From NCBI GenBank assembly GCA_017475185.1, contig JAFVGB010000029.1, positions 1 through 64,000 of the forward strand: 64,000 nt of DNA. The letters run 5' to 3'. This document shows positions 16,657 through 24,868 of the stretch, one piece after another; the first letter of the stretch is position 1, and each line of letters starts with the position of its first letter. Below the pieces are notes generated by a model, which was not told where the DNA came from, ran no database searches, and was given only the letters and a program-made list of their open reading frames with translations. A program made the position numbers and the translations under genes. The DNA comes from Clostridia bacterium. GTDB lineage: Bacteria; Bacillota_A; Clostridia; TANB77; CAG-508.

Positions 16657-17847
16657 TTACATTTTGCTTTTAACATCTCTAGCAATTAGTAATTCTTCAT
16701 TAGTAGGTACAACAAACATCTCTACAGAAGAATCAGAAGCGGAAATTTTGCCTTCTGAATTTACAAATGTATTATTTGCTTCTTCATCGATTTTTACACC
16801 TAAAAACGCCAAATAATCGCAAATTTTCTTTCTCTCTTTTGCATCTTTCTCACCAATACCTGCAGTAAATGTAATAATGTCAACTCCTTGCATAGAAACC
16901 ATATATTTAGCAATGAATTGAGCAACATTATATGCAAAAGCATCTGTTGCCATAAGTGCATTTTTATTTCCTTGAGCAGCTTCAGCCTCAATATCTCTAA
17001 AATCAACTGATACTTCTGAAATTCCATAAACACCAGATTTTTTATTTAAAATCTCATCCATTTCATCAGGAGTATGATTTCTTAATTTAGCTATATAAGT
17101 AACAACAGAAGGATCAATATCACCACTTCTAGTTCCCATAGGAATTCCACCAAGAGGAGTAAATCCCATACTTGTGTCAACTGATTTTCCATTTTTAATA
17201 GCACAAATGCTTGCACCTTGACCTAAATGGCAGTTTATAATTTTTAAATCTTCAATTGGCTTACCAACTAATTCAGCAGCTCTGTTAGCTACAAATTGAT
17301 GTGATATACCATGGAAACCATATCTACGTATTTTATATTGTTCATAATATTTATATGGAATAGGATACATATAACTTTCTGGTGGAATTGTTTTGTGAAA
17401 TCCTGTATCAAAACAAGCTACATTAAGCTTACCAGGCATAACACTTAAACAAGCTTCCATACCTGAAATAGCAGCTGGATTATGTAGTGGTGCTAGGTCT
17501 ATAATTGATTTTAAGCCGTCTAAAACTTCTGGAGTAATAATTACTGGGTCTGTATATTTTTCTCCTCCATGAACAACTCTGTGCCCAATAGCATCTATTT
17601 CATCTATTGATTTAATAACACCATATTCTTCACTTAATAATCTTCCTAATACAAATTTAATTGCTTTTTCATGATTAGAAACAGGACGTTCAAATTTATG
17701 TTTTGCTTCTCCTACTTTATGTGTTAAAAAAGAATTACTTTGTCCTATACGTTCAAAGTTTCCTTTCGCTAAAACTTCTTCTGTTTCCATTTCAATTAAT
17801 TGATATTTAAGTGATGAACTACCACTATTTAGTACTAATATTTTCAT
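16657..17847 (-). CDS. ackA: Acetate kinase, copy 2
   Basis: Also 396 residues, with the canonical motifs GHRVVHGGEKYTDPVII, APLHNPAAISGMEACL, FDTGFHKTIPPESYMYPIPY, RRYGFHGISHQFVANRA, HLGQGASICAIKNGKSVDTS, GGIPMGTRSGDIDPSVV and TFTAGIGEKD. These fit textbook acetate kinase better than copy 1, so this is probably the main enzyme. The start at 17847 follows AAAGGA; the in-frame extension up to 17931 runs into a dispersed repeat and has no site. It lies between a P-loop kinase gene (17938) and copy 1, with pta further upstream on the same strand. Confidence 0.96.
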   Translation of the reverse strand: MKILVLNSGSSSLKYQLIEMETEEVLAKGNFERIGQSNSFLTHKVGEAKHKFERPVSNHEKAIKFVLGRLLSEEYGVIKSIDEIDAIGHRVVHGGEKYTDPVIITPEVLDGLKSIIDLAPLHNPAAISGMEACLSVMPGKLNVACFDTGFHKTIPPESYMYPIPYKYYEQYKIRRYGFHGISHQFVANRAAELVGKPIEDLKIINCHLGQGASICAIKNGKSVDTSMGFTPLGGIPMGTRSGDIDPSVVTYIAKLRNHTPDEMDEILNKKSGVYGISEVSVDFRDIEAEAAQGNKNALMATDAFAYNVAQFIAKYMVSMQGVDIITFTAGIGEKDAKERKKICDYLAFLGVKIDEEANNTFVNSEGKISASDSSVEMFVVPTNEELLIARDVKSKM

Positions 17848-17869
17848 TGCATTCAATCCTTTCTTTTTT

Positions 17870-17926
17870 GAAACATTTGGGGACGGTCTTTTTTGTTTCA
17901 TTTTTGAAACATTAGAGTGACGGTCC
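17870..17926 (-). repeat. GGGGACGGTC repeat, copy 1
   Basis: GAAACATTTGGGGACGGTC, then TTTGTTTCATTTTTGAAAC and AGTGACGGTCC. The layout is the same as copy 8 (51261-51318), including the CTCTAATGTTTCAAAA block. It fills the gap between 17938 and ackA copy 2. Confidence 0.8.
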
Positions 17927-17937
17927 TGCAAACCTAA

Positions 17938-18513
17938 TTATATATCTAATATTTTTCTTAATTCGTCTTGTGTTTCTGTTAAATCTTTTGCATTATTGAT
18001 TTTATATACTTTTATATTAGGATACTTTTCTTTAATTTCATCAGCCATTTTTAAATACTCACGTTGTTGTAATACACTGTTATCACGGCTAAATTTAGCA
18101 TATGCGGGTTCTACTTTACCATCTCTTTTTAATCTTTCTTCATATAGATTTTCATCTTCAAGATATACTGTTATATAATATATGTCAAAATCTAATTTAC
18201 TGAACTGTTCTAATAAATCATTATATACTTCTGTGAAAGAATATTCTTTTTTACCTAATCGGCAATAGTTTTCTTCTGTAAAGAATGTTCTATCAAATAG
18301 TAAGTTTATATCTAGATTTTCCATTTTTTTCATATATTCTAACAAATCATAATACATTTTTCTGTTTTTTTCTAATCCTGTTGGTGTAGAATCGCTTATT
18401 CCACTTAGTCTATATAAATTAGTATGTTTTACTACATTTCTTAAAAAATCAGTTGTAGTTGTTTTTCCAGCTCCTTGAGCTCCTTCTACTATAATAAGTT
18501 TAGATTTTGCCAT
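17938..18513 (-). CDS. P-loop nucleotide kinase, thymidylate kinase-like
   Basis: The 191-residue protein starts MAKSKLIIVEGAQGAGKTTT, a Walker A loop of the thymidylate kinase/deoxynucleoside kinase type. It then has LLFDRTFFTEENYCRLGKKE (the DR motif), YYITVYLEDENLYEERLKRD (lid region) and YPNIKVYKIN. These features suit a (deoxy)nucleoside or nucleotide kinase. The lid Arg pattern is not decisive between dTMP kinase and a deoxynucleoside kinase. The start at 18513 follows GGAAAGGAAG by 7 bases. It sits between pta and the acetate kinases on the same strand, an unusual place, and is separated from both by dispersed repeats. Confidence 0.7.
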   Translation of the reverse strand: MAKSKLIIVEGAQGAGKTTTTDFLRNVVKHTNLYRLSGISDSTPTGLEKNRKMYYDLLEYMKKMENLDINLLFDRTFFTEENYCRLGKKEYSFTEVYNDLLEQFSKLDFDIYYITVYLEDENLYEERLKRDGKVEPAYAKFSRDNSVLQQREYLKMADEIKEKYPNIKVYKINNAKDLTETQDELRKILDI

Positions 18514-18578
18514 TTTATTACTTCCTTTCCAATTTTCGACATAATAATACAATTTTAGGAGTTAAAATTCAACATTTA

Positions 18579-18595
18579 GAACCGTCCCCAATGTC
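18579..18595 (-). repeat. GGGGACGGTC repeat, copy 2 (short)
   Basis: Read on the minus strand: AGACATTGGGGACGGTTC, directly at the pta stop codon. It is a truncated copy. Confidence 0.6.
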
Positions 18596-19590
18596 TAATT
18601 TTGTGCTTGAACTGCAGTAATTGCAATTACACCTGCTATATCTTCTGCAGAACATCCTCTTGATAAATCATTTACTGGTTTAGCTATACCTTGGCATAAT
18701 GGTCCATATGCTTCAGCTTTTGCTAAACGTTGTACTAATTTATATCCTATATTTCCTGCATCTAAGTCAGGAAATATTAATGTATTTGCTTTTCCTTGTA
18801 CTGGACTTCCAGGTGCTTTAGAAGCGGCTATTTCTGGAATTATTGCTGCATCTAGTTGTAGTTCACCATCGCATATTAAGTCTGGAGCTTTTTCTTTTAA
18901 TAATTTTGTTGCTTCTACAACTTTGTCTGTTAATGGTGAATGTGCACTTCCATATGTAGAGTAAGATAGCATTGCTACTTTTGGTTCTACTCCTACTAAT
19001 TGTTTGAAACTATTAGCTGATGATATTGCTATTTCTGATAAAGCATCGGCATCTGGGTATTCGTTTAACCCGCTATCTGAAAAGATAAATATTCCATTTT
19101 CTCCATATTCGCAATCAGGAACTACCATTACGAAGAATGCCGATACTAGCTTTGTTCCTGGTGCAGTTTTTAGTATTTGCAATGCTGGTCTTAATGTATC
19201 TGATGTAGAGTGACATGCTCCTGATACTAAGCCATCACTATCACCGTTTTTTACCATCATCATTCCAAAGTATGTTTCATCTTTTAATGTTTCTCTTGCT
19301 TTTTCAATTGTCATTCCTTTTGCTTTTCTTAGTTCATAGAACAGTTGAACATATGTTTCGTAGTTCTCACTCTCTATTGGATTTATTATTGTTGCTTCTG
19401 ATATGTCTAAATTGTTTGCACTTGCCATTTCTTCTATTTTGGCTCTGTCTCCTAATATTATTAGTTTTGCATAGCCTTCCTTTTGAACAATAGAAGCGGC
19501 CTTTAATGTACGTATATCACTTCCTTCTGGTAAGACTATTGTCTTAATTTGCTGTTTTGCTTTTTCCTTGATTGTTTCAATAAATGACAT
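18595..19590 (-). CDS. pta: Phosphate acetyltransferase
   Basis: Pta converts acetyl-CoA and phosphate to acetyl phosphate, feeding the acetate kinases downstream. The 331-residue single-domain protein has IVLPEGSDIRTLKAASIVQK, GLVSGACHSTSDTLRPALQI, IFIFSDSGLNEYPDADALSE, MLSYSTYGSAHSPLTDKVVE, GELQLDAAIIPEIAASKAPG and NTLIFPDLDAGNIGYKLVQR, all hallmark PTA_PTB segments. The length is normal for the short clostridial type. GGAGG precedes the ATG by 7 bases and a good promoter lies upstream. Together with the ackA copies it shows that acetate is a main fermentation product. Confidence 0.97.
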   Translation of the reverse strand: MSFIETIKEKAKQQIKTIVLPEGSDIRTLKAASIVQKEGYAKLIILGDRAKIEEMASANNLDISEATIINPIESENYETYVQLFYELRKAKGMTIEKARETLKDETYFGMMMVKNGDSDGLVSGACHSTSDTLRPALQILKTAPGTKLVSAFFVMVVPDCEYGENGIFIFSDSGLNEYPDADALSEIAISSANSFKQLVGVEPKVAMLSYSTYGSAHSPLTDKVVEATKLLKEKAPDLICDGELQLDAAIIPEIAASKAPGSPVQGKANTLIFPDLDAGNIGYKLVQRLAKAEAYGPLCQGIAKPVNDLSRGCSAEDIAGVIAITAVQAQN

Positions 19591-19625
19591 ATAAATTCCT
19601 CCTTATAAATCATAATGATAACCTC

Positions 19626-19654
19626 ATTATATTAGGAAATTAAAAAAAGTACAA
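19626..19654 (-). promoter_or_regulatory. Promoter of pta
   Basis: On the minus strand TTGTAC, 17 bases, TATAAT (19631-19626). Confidence 0.75.
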
Positions 19655-19690
19655 GGTTATTTGAAAAAGAATTGTATTTTTTGTATGGTA

Positions 19691-19719
19691 TTGTATTTTA
19701 TGTAAATTTATGATATAAT
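19691..19719 (+). promoter_or_regulatory. Promoter of 19773-20036
   Basis: TTGTAT (19691-19696), 17 bases, TATAAT (19714-19719), divergent from the pta promoter. Confidence 0.7.
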
Positions 19720-19772
19720 TAGTACATCATTCGAACAGAAACAAGTTTCTATTTATGAAAGGAGGATTCCAA

Positions 19773-20036
19773 ATGGAGTTTAGACCTGAAAATGAAGAAT
19801 TGTTTACTACATGTTCATCACAGCTGCTGTGTACAGATTGTAGGTTACGGGTAGGATGCCCTATTCGTTACTCTTTCTATCGTGGAGAGATTGCTACTGA
19901 AATTGCCTTACAAGAAGCTGAATTGATGGTTCAAAAACCTTTCGGAGAAGACAGAGCTTTTGATGCAGCTGCAAAGTTTAGGCACAAAATCCTCTGTGAA
20001 AGGGGCGCTCACCCTGGAGGATATTCGTACACATAG
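19773..20036 (+). CDS. Small Cys-containing protein, unknown
   Basis: The 87-residue product starts at 19773, 7 bases after AAAGGAGG. It has five Cys in or near the first third (CSSQLLCTDCRLRVGCP), spaced in a way that could bind zinc or an Fe-S cluster, then a helical region (EIATEIALQEAELMVQKPFG, DRAFDAAAKFRHKIL) with one more Cys and a Gly-rich end. No family recognised. Base composition is richer in G and C than its neighbours, and CGG appears in frame as Arg at 19848-19850; skipping its C would hit TAG at once. It is a single transcription unit with a strong terminator. Confidence 0.65.
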   Translation: MEFRPENEELFTTCSSQLLCTDCRLRVGCPIRYSFYRGEIATEIALQEAELMVQKPFGEDRAFDAAAKFRHKILCERGAHPGGYSYT

Positions 20037-20038
20037 CA

Positions 20039-20073
20039 ATAAAACAGTCAGATTTATAATCTGACTGTTTTTG
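20039..20073. terminator. Bidirectional terminator
   Basis: AAAACAGTCAGAT pairs with ATCTGACTGTTTT around TATA, serving 19773-20036 and the converging 20074-20766. Confidence 0.9.
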
Positions 20074-20766
20074 CTATTTAACTATTATTCCTAGCAACTT
20101 AGATAATTCCATTGCTTGATATTCATCAACTATAATCCCTCTTAGATCTTGTGGTAATACTACTATTCCTGTTATGTCACAAGTAGAAAAATCTATTCCG
20201 CTTAAATTAGTTTTATATAATTGAATTCCTATCAGATTTGAATATTGGAAATCTACTTTTTTCAACAATGCTTCTTGTATACTTGCATTTGATAATTTAC
20301 TGTTTATAAATGTAGTTGATTGTAAATTTGTTAATGCAAAATTTGCATACGAAGCATTACAATTATCAAAATATGTATTTTGCATAAATGTATGCGTAAA
20401 ATTACATCCAACTATTTTACAATTTCGGAATGTCACTCTTATAAAATTACAATCACTAAAATCTGTATTTGAGAAATCACAACTTTCAAAAGTTACATCT
20501 ACAAATGTTACTTTATTAAACTTTGCATTAAGACATATTGAGTCTGCAAATTCGCATGTATTAAACTCAAAATTATTTGTATCTATATGTGCTTCATAAC
20601 ATCCTTTAAAACGTAATCCTTTTATATCTGTCATATTTAACTTTGCTTGATTTATTATTTTTTCTAGGCAATTACATTCTGGTAAGTCATATTGATTTAT
20701 TTCATAAATTCTGTTTGTTCCAGTTGCACCCAAATTACTCATTCTATAATCTACCCAATCATCCAT
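20074..20766 (-). CDS. Pentapeptide-repeat protein
   Basis: The 230-residue protein is built of A(D/N)LXX-type five-residue repeats from about residue 50 to 205, visible as runs such as CEFADSICLNAKFNKVTFVD, CDFSNTDFSDCNFIRVTFRN and CNASYANFALTNLQSTTF. These fold into a right-handed quadrilateral beta-helix. Some relatives mimic DNA and protect gyrase, many have no known role. Several Cys occupy the first position of repeats. It has no signal peptide. The ATG at 20766 has AGGAAG 6 bases upstream. Confidence 0.85.
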   Translation of the reverse strand: MDDWVDYRMSNLGATGTNRIYEINQYDLPECNCLEKIINQAKLNMTDIKGLRFKGCYEAHIDTNNFEFNTCEFADSICLNAKFNKVTFVDVTFESCDFSNTDFSDCNFIRVTFRNCKIVGCNFTHTFMQNTYFDNCNASYANFALTNLQSTTFINSKLSNASIQEALLKKVDFQYSNLIGIQLYKTNLSGIDFSTCDITGIVVLPQDLRGIIVDEYQAMELSKLLGIIVK

Positions 20767-20823
20767 ATTTTACTTCCTCGTCTTTCCCTTTATTTTTCTG
20801 CTGTATTATTACTATTTTCGACA

Positions 20824-20897
20824 TTTGAAATATTCCGGGACGGTCTTGTTTTGTTTCACTTTTGAAACATTTTAAGACCGTCCCCAAATGTTTCAAA
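20824..20897. repeat. GGGGACGGTC repeat, copy 3 (long palindrome)
   Basis: TTTGAAATATTCCGGGACGG at the left pairs with CCGTCCCCAAATGTTTCAAA at the right around TTTGTTTCACTTTTGAAAC. It forms an extended hairpin just upstream of the pentapeptide gene. Confidence 0.8.
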
Positions 20898-21051
20898 ATT
20901 ATTAATTCTATTAAAATATAACTTTTTATTTTAGTCAATATTTTTTTAAAATTTTATTATTTTTTAGTTTTTGAAATTTTTAATTTTTAATGTATATTTT
21001 ATTAATTTTTTTCACATAATATTTTTGAGAAATCGATTGGAGGTGTTTCTT

Positions 21052-21150
21052 ATGTCAGAAAAGAATAATAATAAAAACAACCAAAATAACAATAAAAACA
21101 ATCAAAATAATAACAAAAATAATCAAAATAACAATAGAAATTGTGATTAG
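21052..21150 (+). CDS. 32-residue Asn/Lys/Gln repeat microprotein
   Basis: The ATG at 21052 follows TTGGAGG by 8 bases, and the frame ends at TAG 21148-21150. After MSEK the product is three tandem units of the form NNNKNNQ and ends NNNRNCD. A strong ribosome site, a clean stop and a following terminator support a real gene despite the low complexity. It is extremely hydrophilic with one C-terminal Cys. Small Asn/Gln-rich peptides are seen among spore-associated proteins of Firmicutes, but nothing here proves that role. Confidence 0.55.
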   Translation: MSEKNNNKNNQNNNKNNQNNNKNNQNNNRNCD

Positions 21151-21171
21151 TTTTAATAAATCAAATATAAC

Positions 21172-21218
21172 AAAAAAGATAATAAAAAGAATTTCGTCTC
21201 TTTTTATTATCTTTTTTC
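21172..21218. terminator. Bidirectional terminator
   Basis: AAAAAAGATAATAAAAAGA pairs with TCTTTTTATTATCTTTTTT. It ends the microprotein gene and the converging uvrA. Confidence 0.9.
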
Positions 21219-21233
21219 AGTATTACAGTATTA

Positions 21234-24170
21234 TTACAACATTTTTTTCAAAAACTTTCCTGTATAGCTTTCCTTGACTTTAACAACTTGTTCGGGAGTT
21301 CCAGTAGCTATTACTTCTCCTCCACCTTCCCCGCCTTCTGGTCCTAGATCGATTATGTTATCACATGTTTTTATTAAATCTAAATTATGTTCAATTACAA
21401 TAATTGTGTTTCCTGTGTCAACTAATCTTTGTAAAATATCTACTAATCTATGAACATCTGCTATATGCAATCCAGTTGTTGGTTCATCTAAGATATATAA
21501 TGTTTTTCCTGTAGCCTTTCTTGAAAGTTCTGTTGCAAGTTTAACACGTTGTGCTTCTCCACCTGATAAGGTTGTTGATGGTTGTCCTAGTTTAATATAT
21601 CCTAATCCAACATCATACAATGTTTGAATTTTTGTTTTAATTTTTGGTATATTTGCAAAAAATTCTAAAGCATCTTCTACTGTCATATCTAATACATCTG
21701 CAATAGTTTTTCCTTTATATTTAACTTCTAACGTTTCATGATTGTAACGTTTACCTTTACATACCTCACAAGGTACATAGATGTCTGGTAAAAAATGCAT
21801 TTCAATTTTTAATAACCCATCTCCATTACAGCTTTCACATCTTCCACCTGGAACATTGAAACTGAATCTTCCTTTTTGATAACCACGCATTTTTGCTTCA
21901 TTGGTTCCAGCGAATATATCTCTTATTAAGTCAAATACCCCTGTGTATGTTGCTGGATTTGAACGTGGTGATCTACCTATTGGAGATTGATCGATATTAA
22001 TAATCTTGTCTATATTTTCTAATCCTTTTATTTCCTTACATTTACCTGGTTTTACATGTGAGTCATATAATTCTTTAGTAACTGATTTATATAAAACTTC
22101 GTTTATAAGTGTACTTTTACCTGAACCTGATACTCCTGTAACGCAGTTAAATAAACCTAAAGGGAATTTTACATTTATTTTCTTTAAATTATTTTCTGTT
22201 GCTCCAACTACCTCAATATATTTATCTTTTTGTGGTTTTCTTCTCTTTTTAGGAACTTCTATTTTCTTAGTTCCACTTAAGTATTGCCCTGTTATTGATT
22301 CTGGAACTAATTTAACTTCCTCAGCAGTTCCTTGTGCCATTACATTTCCACCATGAACACCTGCTCCTGGTCCAATGTCTATAATTTGGTCAGCAGCATA
22401 CATTGTATCTTCATCGTGTTCTACTACTAGCAATGTATTTCCTAAATCTCTTAATTTTTTTAGTGTTGCAATAAGTTTTTCATTATCTCTTTGATGTAAT
22501 CCTATGCTTGGTTCATCTAAGATATATAATACACCTGTTAAGCCTGAACCTATTTGTGTTGCAAGTCTAATTCTTTGAGCTTCTCCTCCCGATAATGTTC
22601 CAGCACTTCTTGATAATGTTAAATACTCTAGTCCAACATCAATTAAGAATTGAAGTCTTTTATTCATTTCTTTTAAAATTGTTTCAGCAATCATTGCATC
22701 TTTTTTTGATAATTTAAGACCATTTAGATAATCTTTTATTTTATTAATTGACATATCTGTTAATTGGTTTATATTTTTATTTCCAACTGTAACTGCAAGT
22801 ACTTCTGGCTTCAATCTAGCGCCTTTACATTCATCACATTCGCACTCACTCATGTACAATTCATAAAAGTCTCTCATACCTTGTGATTTCGTTTCATTGT
22901 GGCGTCTTTCAAGTGCCGGAATTACTCCTTCAAATGGTGATGTGAATTTACGTACTCCAGCTGGTGATGCATATTCAAAATCAATTTTTTCGTCACCGGT
23001 TCCATATAGTATTTTTTCCAAAAACTCACGAGGAAGCTTTTTAATAGGTTGTTTTATATTAACACCATAGTGTTTACCAATGCTTTCAAAATACATTTTT
23101 GCCATTGTATCGCCTTTTTTCATTGTGCTTGCACCAAAAGCTTTTACTCCATCATACAAGGTTTTACTTTTGTCCGGAATAATTAAATCTTCGTCCATTC
23201 TCATTAAATAACCTATGCCTGTACATTTTGGACATGCGCCAAATGGGTTGTTAAACGAAAACAATCCAGGAGTTAGCTCTGGGAAACTGAATCCGCAATC
23301 TGGGCATGCGTAGTTTTGACTAAATAGTATTTCATATTCACTTGGCTTATTAGAAGTGTCTTCAGAACCTTTTTTACCTCTACCAGATTTGTTTGATAAA
23401 CTATCATATTGTAAAATATTTAGTCTATCTATCAAAGCTTTATCCTCACCAATATCCGATGTAGTTATTAACACTAGGTTGTTTGCATTTTTTAAAGCTA
23501 CTTCTATTGATTCTGTTAGTCTTGCTCTTATTTCCGCCTTAACAACAAGTCTATCTACTATTATTTCTATATTATGTTTTTTCTTTTTATCTAAATTGAT
23601 TTCATCAGATAAATCCATTACTTGTCCATCTACTCTGACACGTACAAAACCTTGCTTTTGAAAATCTTGAAATAGTTTTGTATATTCTCCTTTACGTGCT
23701 CTTACAACAGGTGCTAATACTTGAATTTTTGCCCCTTCAGGTAAACTCATTACAGAGTCTACAATTTGATCTATTGATTGCTTTTCAATTTTTTTACCAC
23801 AGTTTGGACAATGTGGAACACCTGTTCTAGCATATAATAAACGTATATAATCATATATTTCTGTAACTGTTCCAACAGTTGAACGAGGGTTTCTTGATGT
23901 TGTTTTTTGATCTATTGAAATAGCTGGTGATAAACCATCTATTGATTCAACATCTGGTTTTTCCATTAGTCCCAAAAATTGTCTTGCATAAGATGAAAGA
24001 CTTTCTACATATCTTCTTTGCCCTTCTGCATATAATGTATCAAATGCTAATGAAGATTTTCCAGAGCCTGACAAACCAGTTACAACAACTAATTTATCTC
24101 TTGGTATTTCTAAATTAATATTTTTTAGGTTGTGTTCTTTTGCACCTTTGATAACTATTTTATCATTCAT
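21234..24170 (-). CDS. uvrA: Excinuclease ABC subunit A
   Basis: UvrA is the damage-sensing ATPase of nucleotide excision repair and loads UvrB. The 978-residue protein carries two ABC modules: [20 protein letters not shown] (about residue 33) with ARQFLG, and [18 protein letters not shown] (about residue 660). It also has zinc-finger Cys pairs ([29 protein letters not shown]) and the signatures [16 protein letters not shown] and [16 protein letters not shown]. It is about 35 residues longer than usual because of a Ser/Gly-rich insert ([13 protein letters not shown]) near residue 265. uvrB lies 0.7 kb away on the same strand, separated by a small HTH gene on the other strand. Confidence 0.98.
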   Translation of the reverse strand: MNDKIVIKGAKEHNLKNINLEIPRDKLVVVTGLSGSGKSSLAFDTLYAEGQRRYVESLSSYARQFLGLMEKPDVESIDGLSPAISIDQKTTSRNPRSTVGTVTEIYDYIRLLYARTGVPHCPNCGKKIEKQSIDQIVDSVMSLPEGAKIQVLAPVVRARKGEYTKLFQDFQKQGFVRVRVDGQVMDLSDEINLDKKKKHNIEIIVDRLVVKAEIRARLTESIEVALKNANNLVLITTSDIGEDKALIDRLNILQYDSLSNKSGRGKKGSEDTSNKPSEYEILFSQNYACPDCGFSFPELTPGLFSFNNPFGACPKCTGIGYLMRMDEDLIIPDKSKTLYDGVKAFGASTMKKGDTMAKMYFESIGKHYGVNIKQPIKKLPREFLEKILYGTGDEKIDFEYASPAGVRKFTSPFEGVIPALERRHNETKSQGMRDFYELYMSECECDECKGARLKPEVLAVTVGNKNINQLTDMSINKIKDYLNGLKLSKKDAMIAETILKEMNKRLQFLIDVGLEYLTLSRSAGTLSGGEAQRIRLATQIGSGLTGVLYILDEPSIGLHQRDNEKLIATLKKLRDLGNTLLVVEHDEDTMYAADQIIDIGPGAGVHGGNVMAQGTAEEVKLVPESITGQYLSGTKKIEVPKKRRKPQKDKYIEVVGATENNLKKINVKFPLGLFNCVTGVSGSGKSTLINEVLYKSVTKELYDSHVKPGKCKEIKGLENIDKIINIDQSPIGRSPRSNPATYTGVFDLIRDIFAGTNEAKMRGYQKGRFSFNVPGGRCESCNGDGLLKIEMHFLPDIYVPCEVCKGKRYNHETLEVKYKGKTIADVLDMTVEDALEFFANIPKIKTKIQTLYDVGLGYIKLGQPSTTLSGGEAQRVKLATELSRKATGKTLYILDEPTTGLHIADVHRLVDILQRLVDTGNTIIVIEHNLDLIKTCDNIIDLGPEGGEGGGEVIATGTPEQVVKVKESYTGKFLKKML

Positions 24171-24400
24171 TTTATACTACATACTCCTTTATTTAATTTA
24201 CATATGTCACATAAACATAAAAACACAAGTTTACGTAACATTGAGTTCTTTCTTAATAAGTGTTAAATTAATTATTTTGATGATTATATCATAAATTTAA
24301 AAGCTTGAATAGTGCTTTCTTTACATAATTTTAAAATAACCTCCGACGCGTCAACTTGTTATGTATATCTTTGTTTTCTTTATTATTGCTCAGTTTACAT

Positions 24401-24428
24401 ATTATAGTCATAATTCCTGTGGTGTCAA
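24401..24428 (-). promoter_or_regulatory. Promoter upstream of uvrA
   Basis: On the minus strand TTGACA (24428-24423), 16 bases, TATAAT (24406-24401), giving a long leader of about 220 bases. A nearer extended -10 (TGATATAAT, about 24293-24285) is another candidate. The 363 bases between uvrA and 24534 otherwise hold no gene or RNA that I recognise, and no SOS box. Confidence 0.65.
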
Positions 24429-24457
24429 CTTTTTATGTTCCTTTTGTTCCTCCTCAT

Positions 24458-24486
24458 TTGCATTTTTCTCCATTTAATGCTACAAT
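24458..24486 (+). promoter_or_regulatory. Promoter of the HTH gene
   Basis: TTGCAT (24458-24463), 17 bases, TACAAT (24481-24486). Confidence 0.6.
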
Positions 24487-24533
24487 ATTGTTGGTTATTT
24501 TTAACTAATCTTTATTGTAAAGGACGTGACTAT

Positions 24534-24824
24534 ATGTCTCATGCTGAAGCTTTAAGAATGTTCAGAATTGCATACCATAACTGTTTTCGTTCAGAAGTAG
24601 CAGACAATTCTGGAATAAACCGTGATCATCTAGCAAAATTAGAACGCGGTTTTACCCCAATCACTCCTGCCGTTATACGGAAATTAGCAGGTTTTTACAA
24701 TGTCGGATGTGTTCCTTTTACACGTTTATTTAACGAGTTAGATGATTACGACATTACAAAACCTAAAGATTACCAAAAAGCTATGGTTAAGATATCGAAC
24801 TTCTTTATTAATAATCAGCTTTAA
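24534..24824 (+). CDS. Small helix-turn-helix (Xre-like) DNA-binding protein
   Basis: The 96-residue protein (start at 24534, 9 bases after AAAGGA) contains a Cro/CI-like helix-turn-helix: EVADNSGINRDHLAKLERGF, then TPAVIRKLAGFYNV. The pattern of a turn Gly and E-R-G is typical of Xre regulators, and the short C-terminal helix may dimerise. It would bind DNA in the cytoplasm; its target is unknown. It stands alone between uvrA and uvrB with its own promoter and terminator. It uses CGG as Arg at 24678-24680, unlike the two repair genes around it, so it may be an insertion into an older uvrB-uvrA neighbourhood. Confidence 0.75.
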   Translation: MSHAEALRMFRIAYHNCFRSEVADNSGINRDHLAKLERGFTPITPAVIRKLAGFYNVGCVPFTRLFNELDDYDITKPKDYQKAMVKISNFFINNQL

Positions 24825-24832
24825 ATAGTCCC

Positions 24833-24868
24833 AAAAAAAGACTTGCTTTTAATGCAAGTCTTTTTTTA
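24833..24868. terminator. Bidirectional terminator
   Basis: AAAAAAGACTTGC pairs with GCAAGTCTTTTTT, ending the HTH gene and the converging uvrB. Confidence 0.9.

Noticed and set aside
19728..19752. SOS box near 19773 (TTCGAACAGAAACAAGTTTC)
   Set aside because: The spacing between GAAC and GTTT is eight bases and not four, so it is not a LexA site.
19848..19850. CGG at 19848 as a fifth shift site
   Set aside because: Skipping the C leads to TAG at once, while straight reading gives a complete protein with a terminator after the stop.
24341..24360. Copy of the 58-bp repeat at GACGCGTCAACTTGTTATG
   Set aside because: Only the ACGCGTC piece matches; the CCTTAAAATCGAT core is missing.
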